NCBI GenBank assembly: GCA_015232355.1
Contig: JADFZW010000008.1
Location: 1-64,000 of the forward strand
Source: Oligoflexia bacterium
GTDB lineage: Bacteria; Bdellovibrionota; Bacteriovoracia; Bacteriovoracales; Bacteriovoracaceae
Direction of reading: 5' to 3'
DNA length: 64,000 bases
Each line of letters starts with the position of its first letter. Position 1 is the stretch's first letter. Below the pieces are notes generated by a model. It searched no databases. It saw only the letters and a list, made by a program, of their open reading frames with translations, and was not told the origin of the DNA. Position numbers and translations under genes: made by a program. Below are positions 10,301-19,696 of the stretch, in pieces.

Positions 10301-12258
10301 TTATAAGTGAACTTATAAAAAATGCCAAAGAAAAGGATGGTGAAGCTAATAAGATTAAATTTAATATCTATAAAAATTCCAAGCAAGATACTTTTTCCTA
10401 TGAAGTTATAGATAATGGTAAAGGAATGCCCAAAGAGATTCTAGAGCGTATGGCACCAGGATTTACAACTAAATTTGCTAATGCCCAAACTGTAGACATA
10501 AATTTTGGTCAAGGATTTTTTAGTGTCTTTAATCCCAATGATGGCATTAATGAGGTTTATGTTGAATCTTGTGTAGAGGGTGGGGCCAAACATTTACTTG
10601 CAATTAGAAAATCTTCTCCCACAACAACATCATCATCATCTAACATCTTGGAAAAATTTGTTAAAAAAATAGATCCAGAGGTTATTTGTCATAAAGGACA
10701 AGAACAACAACCGGGCACAAGAATTATTTTAAAGAGCATGAAACCGGCCAATGAAAGTGAACCACTTATTTTGCTAATGGAGTTACTAAGAATTCCTGAT
10801 CCCAAAATAGATATTGAATTTAATGGAAAGTCTTTGGCAGAAGAGAAAAAAGCTCTAACTCTACCTGATGTAACTGAACCAATCTTTGAAAGACAAAATT
10901 TTAATGTAAAGATAGGAGCTGACAATCAAGAATTAAAGTCCATTGATGTATCTATTGAAAATGGAAACGAGGGACATCTTTATTATAACGGCAATATTGT
11001 TGGGAATCAACTGTATGGTTGTAGTGATTTAATACCAAAAGAGATCCTCGAAAGTTTGCATACCGCCGGCAAATCATTAACAATAAACATACGAGGAGAA
11101 CTAAAGCAGACAACTGGACGAAATGGTTTTATTGATTCAGATGATTTAAAACCCTACATACAGATGGCCTGCCTAAATGCCATAATGAAAGAGGGTATGA
11201 CTAAAATTATGCAAGATAAACCAGATACTCCACTACCGCTTGATTTTTTTCATGAGTTCATAAAGAATAAAATACCATATGACTTTTTTTATGAATTTAG
11301 ATTTTTATCCGCAAACGATGAAGTCAAAAAAAAGTACAAGGATCTACTGGATATATTAAATGCACCCTCATCAGCAAAAAATACAAACATGGTAAATAAA
11401 TCAAACCTAGAAAAAGCAGTACTTCTTATGGATGAGATAATAACTGGAAAACCAGATCGTTCTTTAATTCCCATTCTTCTTAATTTAAAGATATTAAATG
11501 GCAAAAGTCTCTATGATTTGAAAGCAGAATTAGAACCAATTTACAAAAAGCACAAGGTCTATCTATCTGGAGATGGCGATGTTGCAAAAAAGAATAGACC
11601 TGATCAAATAAATGCTTTAAAAAAAATAAATGGTTTCCCAAGCAACATACTAGCAAGATTTAATAAGGCAGTAACCAAACATTATGAATTGGCAAAACAA
11701 TCATCTGTTAATTCCATTCAAAGAGGAAATAGTTCATCTACAAAAACGGTTGAATTTTCTGTCAGTAGTATTCCCTCTCAATATCAAAAAGATGTGAAAA
11801 CCCAAACTGCAATTATAAAGTTAAATGAAATTTTAGAAAAATTTAAGGATTTCATTTTGTCATCAGTAGAAAAAGATGGTCCTAATGGTTGGGGAGAGGA
11901 AATGAAAAAAATTGCTAATGTGGATATTAATCGTAAATTTAATCTTAACTTTGCCTTTACACTCGATCCAAGTATTGCTTATGCAAGAACCTCTACTGGT
12001 GATATTTATTTCAATATAAATTCTCCTAATTTTAAAAAATTTAGCGATTATGTAAACAATCCATCTCCACTGGGAAATCTAGAAATAGATAACAAAATTT
12101 TGGCAGATATTATATATACCATAACCCATGAGTATGTTCATCTGCTTGAAAATAAACCAGGGGCCAATACAATTCATGCTGGTCACGACGATGATTTTAG
12201 TAAAAAACAAATGGTGTTGTTACGAAGGTTCACTCAATTTACAAATATAAATTTTTAA
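7375..12258 (+). CDS. Exported giant protein with two Hsp90-type (GHKL) ATPase domains and a C-terminal HExxH metallopeptidase motif
   Basis: Signal peptide about residues 1-28 (MIMRFQIKLILILISILVQL...AFAA). First GHKL ATPase: N-box REVIANAIDAY near 105-115, G1 box DNGVGM near 145, G2 box GQFGQGFF near 183. Second GHKL ATPase: N-box SELIKNAKE near 978, DNGKGM near 1011, NFGQGFF near 1043. These are the Bergerat-fold boxes that bind ATP and magnesium in Hsp90, MutL and gyrase. Near residue 1583 there is THEYVHLLE, a zinc HExxH motif, followed about 15 residues later by GHDDDF. The ribosome site GGAGG lies 7 nt before the ATG. Intact paired ATPase modules in an exported chain are unusual because the periplasm lacks ATP. 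It may be a chaperone-protease effector used in another cell, or a protein that binds a different nucleotide. An in-frame 9-bp repeat (8239-8274) adds a polar N/Q stretch. Domain calls are firm; function is inferred. Confidence 0.85.
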   Translation: MIMRFQIKLILILISILVQLYFQAFAANENMECNSTTKNLLLESDQLFSLESFIQQIKIKQEQNQPNNSFLLSDLITNADGVSVLEAEHTIRKLSGHQFLPKLFVREVIANAIDAYKYSSLPPSKRNVEVSLKEESDKTVQVMVKDNGVGMSLDDILTHLLLPNRSDKGNSSESKSESKSIGQFGQGFFSTLGRISANEGEVIIETKKANSPGQKIIFTKDKYSKIWVKVEPLAKTDIGTSIIIRSKNNLKSPKEQLEVIKERFRYNTQAKIVVEGEKINPLPLSDSINNQNNQNNQSNQSDKSDAITTSLISNDTKNKGHGVLSVNVNGVMIENFHFEGINFHEEMGINLPKDTQLTTDREHIDYKNPKTIEAFKKLIVELISNKDWVKLNTLAPLLSNEAFGRSLIYDNDIISNLENHQSSGSLQFLPSREEFLEFKKMRYKEVILLDSKYFINYNISYSEYNLHNKIDGIDQNNNVHIYPVVAQNESVPFKPLVFLNDKKELHVFVPPKYISDLNIKTDPITAKNTRYHISILNEMVNLAAKTRGIDYIKANGQIVDHDKTVESKEQNNSNSDSKDLFFEFNNSSPEELVSSIANINHNDERKGDFYNMAHCLRVFSNSFSHYLINTKSLLSPLCSDVHGIDKCKKNLLYLAQCMSEISNNKTLSSNKNFTCHTIIRVLINMPTQNKLTKSPIAPTTFQDGCNSAKKILSSFVFLQLSDDDKEEALEKIKDENILDSLMITAKASALNKQIIAKHIKAFISLKQPIDIKKNKSLFLLLGKNIDDKEWNDLNMKSTLIHQWDSTFFDLLNDHLKNPNIEKILNKLIIAQQSIQAMRITDNNKSREKLALKKLLDLFLQDNSFLQSFAIDVKTLSGMFSYWFPETDISDANEGQKLYNKLSKNKIVTTYNASFLYEVIFGKTLAQYQKEQLSLSSILSPSDQNKWQSFSTGRSDPRAFDNRLKIAMNQNMSPKVFISELIKNAKEKDGEANKIKFNIYKNSKQDTFSYEVIDNGKGMPKEILERMAPGFTTKFANAQTVDINFGQGFFSVFNPNDGINEVYVESCVEGGAKHLLAIRKSSPTTTSSSSNILEKFVKKIDPEVICHKGQEQQPGTRIILKSMKPANESEPLILLMELLRIPDPKIDIEFNGKSLAEEKKALTLPDVTEPIFERQNFNVKIGADNQELKSIDVSIENGNEGHLYYNGNIVGNQLYGCSDLIPKEILESLHTAGKSLTINIRGELKQTTGRNGFIDSDDLKPYIQMACLNAIMKEGMTKIMQDKPDTPLPLDFFHEFIKNKIPYDFFYEFRFLSANDEVKKKYKDLLDILNAPSSAKNTNMVNKSNLEKAVLLMDEIITGKPDRSLIPILLNLKILNGKSLYDLKAELEPIYKKHKVYLSGDGDVAKKNRPDQINALKKINGFPSNILARFNKAVTKHYELAKQSSVNSIQRGNSSSTKTVEFSVSSIPSQYQKDVKTQTAIIKLNEILEKFKDFILSSVEKDGPNGWGEEMKKIANVDINRKFNLNFAFTLDPSIAYARTSTGDIYFNINSPNFKKFSDYVNNPSPLGNLEIDNKILADIIYTITHEYVHLLENKPGANTIHAGHDDDFSKKQMVLLRRFTQFTNINF
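8239..8274 (+). repeat. In-frame tandem repeat, 9 bp x 4
   Basis: Units of AATAATCAA (the last is AGTAATCAA) inside the tandem-ATPase gene, encoding a polar Asn/Gln/Ser linker. Unit length is a multiple of three, so the frame is kept. Confidence 0.85.
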
Positions 12259-12285
12259 ATTATTTTTCTATGGAGAATTTTTGTC

Positions 12286-13572
12286 ATGAAGAATGTGCAT
12301 TTTTTTTTTAATTTTTGTATCATTGCTGCCCTCACAATTACCCTTACACTGACGGTATCAGCTTCTACCCTCCCTACCTGGAAAAATCTTAATCCAATAT
12401 CAAAACTCTATATCACGAGTAATATTCCACCCACATCTGGTTCTTTGGCCAATGGAAATGAAAAGACCCCTGACAAATTTTTAATTGATCCCGGAATGGA
12501 AACACTCTTTAAAAATATGCAAGAAAATGGTCTTGATATTTATAAATTGATTAACAAAGATGATATTGTAATCATCAAAGGAAATTTTCAATGGGAGAAT
12601 CGTTCCGGTACAAATTCAGATCGAATCAAAGGTTTAATTGCAAAGATAATTCATCACCCAGATAATTTTCAAGGTGAGATCATTGTTGTAGATAATACCC
12701 AAGCACCCATTGAACTACCTATCGATAAAAATGATAACAATGCCGACGATCAAAACCAAAGCATTGTTGACGTTATCAATACATTCAAACTTAAAGGTTA
12801 TAATGTTAGTATCCGCAACTTAGGAACACTTAATGGAAAATATGTTAAAGAGTTTAAAGATGGTGATTACAAAGAAGGATATCTTTTCTCTGAAAATGAG
12901 GGAAAAATCTCTTGGCCTAAAATAAAAACTCCGCGTGGGAAATTTGTATCCTTTCGTTACGGAGTATGGAACATCAAAGATAAAACATATAATCGTAGTA
13001 ATTTAAAAATTATTAATTTTCCCATCTTAAAAGCACATATCAATGCCGGTGTAACTGAAGGAATTAAAAATTGGGTGGGCATTTTGAGTATAGATTGGCA
13101 GCGCTTGGATGAACTCTTTGGAAGTAACGATATACTTCACGATGAATATTTTTTTGGAAAGAAATATCTCCTCCCAAAAGTTATGGAGGCAGTTTTTCCT
13201 GATCTAACAATTATTGATGCCACTTGGATAAATGCTATGAACCACAATGAGAGAGATGATTCCTCTGGAGGATTATTTAAAAAATTTGATCCAAAATACT
13301 TAGTTAACACTAAAACAGTAATTGCTTCAACAGATCCTTGTGCAGCTTCATGGTATGCGGCCAAATATATCCTCACACCCAATGCATATTTCCCTCTAAG
13401 AACAGATCCCGATTTGCCTAAAGAACAATGGAAAGTAATTAGTTCTGATATGGGAAATGCTTTTAACTATGCCCAGATTCTAACAAATTATGTGGATTAT
13501 CTAAAAGGTATTGCTAAATTAGCTGTAACAAAAGATCCTGCTGAAATGTCTGTTTTTCTCTCTAGATTATAA
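12286..13572 (+). CDS. Exported DUF362-family protein
   Basis: After a signal peptide (MKNVHFFFNFCIIAALTITLTL...VSAS) the protein matches DUF362: IVIIKGNFQWENR near residue 100, and INFPILKAHINAGVTEGIKNWVGIL near 245-265, the hallmark motif in which the lysine of KxH and GVT..KN are conserved. Some DUF362 proteins carry ferredoxin clusters; none is visible here. The biochemical role of the family is not established. It starts 27 nt after the large ATPase gene with its own weak ribosome site (TGGAGA), so the two are probably co-transcribed. Its 3' end overlaps that of the convergent prenyltransferase gene by 11 bp. Family assignment is good, function unknown. Confidence 0.8.
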   Translation: MKNVHFFFNFCIIAALTITLTLTVSASTLPTWKNLNPISKLYITSNIPPTSGSLANGNEKTPDKFLIDPGMETLFKNMQENGLDIYKLINKDDIVIIKGNFQWENRSGTNSDRIKGLIAKIIHHPDNFQGEIIVVDNTQAPIELPIDKNDNNADDQNQSIVDVINTFKLKGYNVSIRNLGTLNGKYVKEFKDGDYKEGYLFSENEGKISWPKIKTPRGKFVSFRYGVWNIKDKTYNRSNLKIINFPILKAHINAGVTEGIKNWVGILSIDWQRLDELFGSNDILHDEYFFGKKYLLPKVMEAVFPDLTIIDATWINAMNHNERDDSSGGLFKKFDPKYLVNTKTVIASTDPCAASWYAAKYILTPNAYFPLRTDPDLPKEQWKVISSDMGNAFNYAQILTNYVDYLKGIAKLAVTKDPAEMSVFLSRL

Positions 13573-14488
13573 CTCCGACTCCAACTCCGATTCCAATAGC
13601 AATAACAAACAAGATTATTAGTGTAACATAAATTTCCGTAAGCAACTCTAATTTCGATGCTTTTTTAGATGATGGCCAACATATAAAATTAAGAATAGAT
13701 AAGAGATAAAGCACATACACACAAAGTATTATATAAATTATCTTTGGAATTAAAAAAATAAGTATCCCTGCTTGTACTGCTAATGCTAGCAAAGGAACAA
13801 CTGCTGCCTTTCTTACTCCAAAGATCTTTGAATAGGTAACATAATCTGTTTCATCTCCTTCCACTCTAATTTTTCGAGAGACCTCCCAAGAGAGTCCCGA
13901 AATCCACATCACCACCGCTATCAAAAGAGATTCTGTGGCAAATGGATTATCTGTAAAGAAGGAGAAGAGATAGAGATGAAAAACAAAAGTAATCGGATTG
14001 TGAGTAATTAGCGCCAGTAATAAATTATTTGAAATCAATTTGGGAAGAAAAAAATATTTATAGAATAAAAATGCATAGATCATTAAAGCTAAAAATAGAA
14101 TTAAACTTTTAGTAAAAATAAGATTTATAATTATAAAAACAATTAAAGCAATAACTGCTAAAATTGTTACATCACTATATTTAACCCTACCAGCAGGCAA
14201 ACATCGATTAGGAAATAATACTTTATCACTCTCAATATCTTTAAACTCATCTGCAATTCTTAAAAGCACCAAAAATAGAAAGGATACCAAAGTCACCAAT
14301 AATATTTTAGATAGTGATTCCCACAGCAAAATATTTGTAGTTTTATTAAATATCAGCGCATTGGCATAGTATAATCCAAGCGCACTTAATAAACTAAGGC
14401 CCAAATTGGCCATCAATAAACAACGTTCACGTAAAAATATAATAATTCGTGAACTGCAAGCACAAATAGGACAATCAGCTCTTTTCAT
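13562..14488 (-). CDS. UbiA-family membrane prenyltransferase
   Basis: A polytopic membrane protein (about eight or nine hydrophobic segments) with LRIADEFKDIESDK followed by FPNRCLPAGRV near residues 75-105. This is the aspartate-rich first motif of UbiA-type prenyltransferases, in the variant (R-DE-KD---D---P-RPLP-GR-) found in lipid and polyprenyl gene clusters. The second, more degenerate motif appears as VEGDETDYVTYSKIFG near 215. Substrate cannot be told from sequence; isoprenoid transfer to a soluble or quinone-like head group is the family reaction. The N-terminus contains CPICAC, an unusual short cysteine pair. It is convergent with the DUF362 gene (11-bp overlap) and divergent from the GNAT-like gene across a 59-bp AT-rich gap that must hold both promoters. 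Confidence 0.8.
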   Translation of the reverse strand: MKRADCPICACSSRIIIFLRERCLLMANLGLSLLSALGLYYANALIFNKTTNILLWESLSKILLVTLVSFLFLVLLRIADEFKDIESDKVLFPNRCLPAGRVKYSDVTILAVIALIVFIIINLIFTKSLILFLALMIYAFLFYKYFFLPKLISNNLLLALITHNPITFVFHLYLFSFFTDNPFATESLLIAVVMWISGLSWEVSRKIRVEGDETDYVTYSKIFGVRKAAVVPLLALAVQAGILIFLIPKIIYIILCVYVLYLLSILNFICWPSSKKASKLELLTEIYVTLIILFVIAIGIGVGVGVII

Positions 14489-14547
14489 GACTAAATCCTG
14501 TTGGTAGTATTAAATATTAAGATATCATAAATAATTATTATTTTATT

Positions 14548-15840
14548 ATGAAATTTTATAATTTAACAATACCAGATCATTTAAGTACTACTCTCGCTTT
14601 ACAAGTCAAAATAATTGATAGTTGGAATGAGGATTTTTTTCAACAATTCATAGAGCTACGAAATCAACTCTACAAAGAAGATGATCATTTTATAGCAGAA
14701 GATATCGAACGTTTTAAATTACTATTTAGAGATAGCTATGAAATTTTAAATAGAATTTGGATTTGGCGTGCTCTTTTGATTTTCAAAATTAGTGAAAGTG
14801 GACCAATCGCTATTGGCCGCATTTTAGTATGTTATAATACCCTAAACCCACACTCAGTATTAAATTGCGGATATTTTGAAACGATAGACAACTATCAAGT
14901 TTGCAAACTGCTCTTTGATAATGCCACTGAATTTGCACAAGAACATAACATCTCTTCGCTAAAAACACCCATCGATGCTAACTTCTTTGTCTCTTATAGA
15001 ATAAAAATAAGCGGCAATGGAGAACCCTTTTATGGTGAACCAATCTATCAAGATTATTACCACTCATTTTTTAAAGAGTATGGTTTCTTGGTTTGTAATA
15101 CCTGGTACACAACTAAAGCTTTCCGCTTTAAAGCATTAAAAAATTTCAAACGAATTGATCAATCATTAAAAGGAAGAATCAACACTTACCAAAAATTACA
15201 AATTCGTCGAATTGATTTTTCTCGTTGGGATGAAGAACTGCTACTACTTCACGATCTCTTTAATCGCTCCTTTAATGAGATGCCAGAGTATGAACCAATT
15301 AGTTTTTCCACCTTTAAAGAATTAAATTCCTCTCTCAAATATATTGCTTGTCCATTTTTTTCCTTAATTGTCGAATACAATAGCAAACCAGTTGGGTTCG
15401 CTATTAGTTTCTTTGATCCATTAAAAATTATTTTAAAAGCAAAAAAAATTGAAAAATTTTTAAATAAATATTTTTCATGGCCAATAAAAAAAATAAATAC
15501 AATAAATACAATAACTAAAATACTAACGCTAATAATGCTTAAATTAAATCATCATACTCTTCTCGCCCTTTACGTAGGACGCGTCCCAACCTCCGAATCA
15601 GGTGTAGAGATAAAAGGAATTCAAGCAAAACTATCAAGACATATGATCTTCGGGTCTGTGCTTTTACTGGTAAAAAAAATTTTAATTTGTTACGCATCTG
15701 AAACATCTGGTAGCAATCGTTCCTACAAAAATGATTCCAGGACAAATTATGCAACCTATGTTTTGTACAAAAAAGATTTGTACAAAAAAGATTTGTACAA
15801 AAAAGATTTACCAGGGCCAAAAAATAACCATCCAAAATAA
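14548..15840 (+). CDS. GNAT-like acyltransferase-type protein
   Basis: About 430 residues. The N-terminal half has features of a family of GNAT-fold proteins of unknown substrate: FFQQFIELRNQLYKEDDHF, GPIAIGRILVCYN, GYFETIDNYQVCKLLFDNA, then SLKTPIDANFFVSYR and YYHSFFKEYGFLV, matching the pattern G.F..d.......LF..a.......kgP.n......y..LFe..GF. The second half (LLHDLFNRSFNEMPEYEPIS..., FFSLIVEYNSKPVGFAISF) looks like a second degenerate GNAT unit. No signal peptide. No ribosome site is evident before the ATG. The C-terminus carries three copies of a five-residue repeat (LYKKD). The transferred acyl group is unknown. Family confidence is moderate; assigning the gene as real is safe because codon use and length are typical. 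Confidence 0.65.
   Translation: MKFYNLTIPDHLSTTLALQVKIIDSWNEDFFQQFIELRNQLYKEDDHFIAEDIERFKLLFRDSYEILNRIWIWRALLIFKISESGPIAIGRILVCYNTLNPHSVLNCGYFETIDNYQVCKLLFDNATEFAQEHNISSLKTPIDANFFVSYRIKISGNGEPFYGEPIYQDYYHSFFKEYGFLVCNTWYTTKAFRFKALKNFKRIDQSLKGRINTYQKLQIRRIDFSRWDEELLLLHDLFNRSFNEMPEYEPISFSTFKELNSSLKYIACPFFSLIVEYNSKPVGFAISFFDPLKIILKAKKIEKFLNKYFSWPIKKINTINTITKILTLIMLKLNHHTLLALYVGRVPTSESGVEIKGIQAKLSRHMIFGSVLLLVKKILICYASETSGSNRSYKNDSRTNYATYVLYKKDLYKKDLYKKDLPGPKNNHPK
15763..15807 (+). repeat. In-frame tandem repeat, 15 bp x 3
   Basis: Three identical copies of TTGTACAAAAAAGAT near the 3' end of the GNAT-like gene, encoding LYKKD three times. Perfect identity points to a recent duplication. Confidence 0.95.
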
Positions 15841-15868
15841 AATTTTATAAAATCTAAAAGTAAAAAGC

Positions 15869-15885
15869 TGGCACATCTCTTGCTT
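15869..15885 (+). promoter_or_regulatory. Sigma-54 (-24/-12) promoter for the astacin gene
   Basis: TGGCACATCTCTTGCTT matches the sigma-54 consensus TGGCAC-N5-TTGC(A/T) at every core base, with exactly 10 bases between the invariant GG (15870-15871) and GC (15882-15883). Transcription would start near 15895, giving a leader of about 54 nt before the ATG at 15949. An enhancer-binding activator would be needed; none is encoded in the window. Confidence 0.6.
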
Positions 15886-15948
15886 TATAAAAATTAGTCG
15901 TAAAAACTAAGGCCAAAATAATTTGCCTGATAATTAGGAGATACAATT

Positions 15949-17370
15949 ATGTTTACTAAAAAGTCCTTTTCAAAAATGTTTAAATCTGCAGTAGCGTATG
16001 CAGTAGCATCTGCAGTCGCGGTTTCTGCATTATCAATTCTAGCATCAGTTACTAATAGTGGTTTTAGTGATTCACTTATTAGTGTTGCTAAAGCAGATAA
16101 TCGTTTTCCATTTATTCCTCCACTTCACCTTCAAATGGTAAGTCCTGAAATTAAAGCTTCCCTAAAACTTACTACTCCAGTTAAGCTTGGAAAAATTCGT
16201 TTTGGATCAAAATTTCGTAAAATAAATTATCAACAATTTAATAGTAAATTTGCTCTAGTTGAGGGAGATATTCTTGTATTAATAAATTCTATTCTAAATC
16301 CTGACTTAGCTGATACTCCAACGGGAAAAGATGTCTACGCAAGATGGCCAGGTGGTATCGTTCCATTTAAAATCGATCCTAATATGAAAAATCAACAAAG
16401 AGTTAGTGATGCTATCAAAGCATGGGAAGCAAGCACTCCTATTCGCTTTATCGCTGCTAACAACTCTCATAAGGATTTTGTAAAATTCATTGATACAAGT
16501 GATGGTTGCTGGTCATCCATTGGTATGGTCGGTGGAGAACAAAATGTTAACTTAGAATCTGGTTGCTCAACTGGAAACGCAATTCATGAAATTGGACACA
16601 CAGTTGGTTTATGGCATGAGCACTCAAGAAATGATCGCGATAGTTTTATCAATGTTTACTGGAACAATATAATTGTTGATAAAAAACATAACTTCAACAA
16701 GAAAGAAGATAGCGGTTTCGAAGGCGATGATATCGGTGTTTATGATTATGAATCAATCATGCACTATGGATCTTATGCATTTTCTCTTAATGGCCAAGCA
16801 ACTATTTTAAGAAAAGATGGCACCACTGTTTCAGGCCAACGTAATAATTTCACTTTAGCAGATATTGGAAAAATTAGGGCCATGTACAAAAACTATATTC
16901 ATGGTGATTGCGTAGGTATCAATTACAATTCTCTTCAATTAAAATTTGTAAACAATCGTTGGACAATAGTTGACAGTGGCAATCACTATGCATTCTCCTT
17001 CGATTCAACTCAAAAAAATGAGGCCGAAGATTCATTAAATATTTTAAGAAAATATAAAATCACTAAAAGTTGTTTTGTTGGCCGTCCAGGACCATCAATG
17101 GAATATCTTCTAACTATTGGTGACATCGCTCCTCAAGGTAACCTAATCTCCAATGAGGATTGCATTCACTTCAATAATGCTAATGTAGTTGTACAAATTT
17201 TGGATAATGGTAATCACTACAGAATCGTAAGCGATAACTCAATTATGGCCGACTTTGGAAATAAGAGAGAGGAAGCATACAGAGCTTTCAGAGTGATTAA
17301 GGATTATAAATTAACAGAGCAATGCTTTGTTGGTAGACCAGGTCCATCTTTTAAATATTGGAAGAGATAA
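15949..17370 (+). CDS. Secreted astacin-type (M12A) zinc metalloprotease with duplicated C-terminal module
   Basis: A long signal peptide (about 45 residues) is followed by a propeptide and the astacin domain opening (YARWPGGIVPFKID near 125-140). The zinc site HEIGHTVGLWHEHSR lies near 210-224 and the Met-turn SIMHYG near 267, both complete, so the enzyme should be active. The region after about residue 320 contains two homologous modules of about 75 residues, each ending CFVGRPGPS-x-x-Y (near 380 and 466); similar CFVGRP tails occur on secreted proteins of Bdellovibrio-like bacteria and other groups and may help with surface binding. GATACAATTATG has a GGAG site just upstream. The sigma-54 promoter at 15869 suggests induction by a specific signal. 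A predatory or degradative role is inferred. Confidence 0.92.
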   Translation: MFTKKSFSKMFKSAVAYAVASAVAVSALSILASVTNSGFSDSLISVAKADNRFPFIPPLHLQMVSPEIKASLKLTTPVKLGKIRFGSKFRKINYQQFNSKFALVEGDILVLINSILNPDLADTPTGKDVYARWPGGIVPFKIDPNMKNQQRVSDAIKAWEASTPIRFIAANNSHKDFVKFIDTSDGCWSSIGMVGGEQNVNLESGCSTGNAIHEIGHTVGLWHEHSRNDRDSFINVYWNNIIVDKKHNFNKKEDSGFEGDDIGVYDYESIMHYGSYAFSLNGQATILRKDGTTVSGQRNNFTLADIGKIRAMYKNYIHGDCVGINYNSLQLKFVNNRWTIVDSGNHYAFSFDSTQKNEAEDSLNILRKYKITKSCFVGRPGPSMEYLLTIGDIAPQGNLISNEDCIHFNNANVVVQILDNGNHYRIVSDNSIMADFGNKREEAYRAFRVIKDYKLTEQCFVGRPGPSFKYWKR

Positions 17371-17405
17371 AATAAAATAAAATAAAATAAAATAAAATAA
17401 AATAA
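17368..17405. repeat. Pentanucleotide tandem repeat (AATAA), seven units
   Basis: Seven exact AATAA units (17371-17405) immediately after the stop codon of the astacin gene. The unit is not a multiple of three and lies outside coding sequence. Confidence 0.95.
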
Positions 17406-17532
17406 AAATAAATCCAGAGCAATTCAATCACCTAACAACTCATTTATAAACAATCATAAATCATAAAACTCATTGGCAACTTCCATTGCAGTTTATACAA
17501 TAAATTTATATAAATAATGACAAGGAGTTTTT

Positions 17533-18177
17533 ATGCTAAAAACTGTTAACGTCCCCCCTACTTTCGAAGCAATCTTTGCACATGCCGAAACGACTGTTGG
17601 TAAATTTTTTTCAGATATAAAATTTAAACCTGAAAAAGGTATCATCACCGTTGATACTGATAGGTATATTTTAATGAGAGGAGAATCAATTTTTTTAAAC
17701 TTAAAAGAGAGCATGGATGAACAATTTGGTGATGAGGTTAGCAGCACTTTCCTCTATGAATTAGCAAAAACTATTGGAAAAAATGATGCCATAAGATTTT
17801 CAGAGAAGATGAATTTGAAGGACCCTATTCAAAAACTCTCTGCGGGGCCAGTGCATTTTAGTCACTCTGGATGGGGATTTGTAAATATCTTTGAAGAAAG
17901 TACTCCCTCACCAGATGAAAATTATTTTTTACTCTATGAACACCCTAATACCTTCGAATCTGAACTTACACTGAAAAAAAACAAAAAAGTAAACAAACCA
18001 GTTTGCGTCTTCTCTGCAGGATACTCTGCCGGATGGTGCTCATATAGTTTTAATCTAGATCTTGATGCTAGAGAAATTAAATGTATCGCTAAAGGTGATT
18101 TGGCATGTCGCTTTATTATGGCCCCAGTTAAAACAATTGATAAACGAGTTGAAGAGTACCTAAATAAAAATAAGTGA
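17533..18177 (+). CDS. Stand-alone V4R / XylR-N-like small-molecule-binding protein
   Basis: The sequence runs through the XylR N-terminal plus V4R (4-vinyl reductase) signature: DIKFKPEKGIITVDTDRYILM near 28-48, LYELAKTIGKNDAIRF near 75-90, GFVNIFEES near 115, PVCVFSAGYSAGWCSYSF near 155-172 and EIKCIAKGDLACRF near 180-195. In XylR-type regulators this module binds an aromatic ligand and is followed by a sigma-54-activating AAA domain and a DNA-binding domain; here both are absent, so it is a free sensor domain. Start has a strong AAGGAG site. A small gene follows after 21 nt and is probably its partner. Ligand unknown. Its position just after a sigma-54-driven gene is suggestive but not proof of a link. 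Confidence 0.85.
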   Translation: MLKTVNVPPTFEAIFAHAETTVGKFFSDIKFKPEKGIITVDTDRYILMRGESIFLNLKESMDEQFGDEVSSTFLYELAKTIGKNDAIRFSEKMNLKDPIQKLSAGPVHFSHSGWGFVNIFEESTPSPDENYFLLYEHPNTFESELTLKKNKKVNKPVCVFSAGYSAGWCSYSFNLDLDAREIKCIAKGDLACRFIMAPVKTIDKRVEEYLNKNK

Positions 18178-18198
18178 AAGTGAGATGACAAATTAATT

Positions 18199-18459
18199 AT
18201 GAATATTCAAAAAGCTAACATTAATCAGTTAGAAAAGATAATTTTGGAAGCATTTTCAAGGCACGCTCCAGAAGCACCCTCTCAAATAATTCAAAGTGCG
18301 GAGAAACAGACAGGAATTAAGCTTTCAAATATTAACAAATCAAATTACGAAGTTTTTCTAAATGAAATGACAACAGAGATGTCCAAATTTATCGATCCTT
18401 GGAAAGCAAAATTTGTGAGTGGTGTAATGAAGCAGCTGATAAAAAAAGCATGTGAGTGA
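18199..18459 (+). CDS. Small protein of unknown function next to the V4R gene
   Basis: 86 residues, helical by appearance (ANINQLEKIILEAFSRHAPEAP, IIQSAEKQTGI, FLNEMTTEMSKFIDPW, FVSGVMKQLIKKACE). No signal peptide, no known motif. It starts 21 nt after the V4R stop codon, so the two genes are likely transcribed together, though its ribosome site is weak. Could be a signalling partner of the V4R protein. Length and coding look support a real gene. Confidence 0.6.
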   Translation: MNIQKANINQLEKIILEAFSRHAPEAPSQIIQSAEKQTGIKLSNINKSNYEVFLNEMTTEMSKFIDPWKAKFVSGVMKQLIKKACE

Positions 18460-18524
18460 CATTAGTGATTTTAATAGTATTTTATAGTATTTTGATAGAT
18501 ATTACTAATATACATGTACTATTA

Positions 18525-19654
<1,130 letters not shown>

Positions 19655-19696
19655 TCATCACGAAGAACTACTAAAAATAAGTAAATCTCTATCAAA

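Noticed and set aside
17473-17489. TGGCA...TTGCA resembling a second sigma-54 promoter before the V4R gene
   Set aside because: The GG-GC spacing is 11 instead of 10, which normally abolishes sigma-54 recognition.
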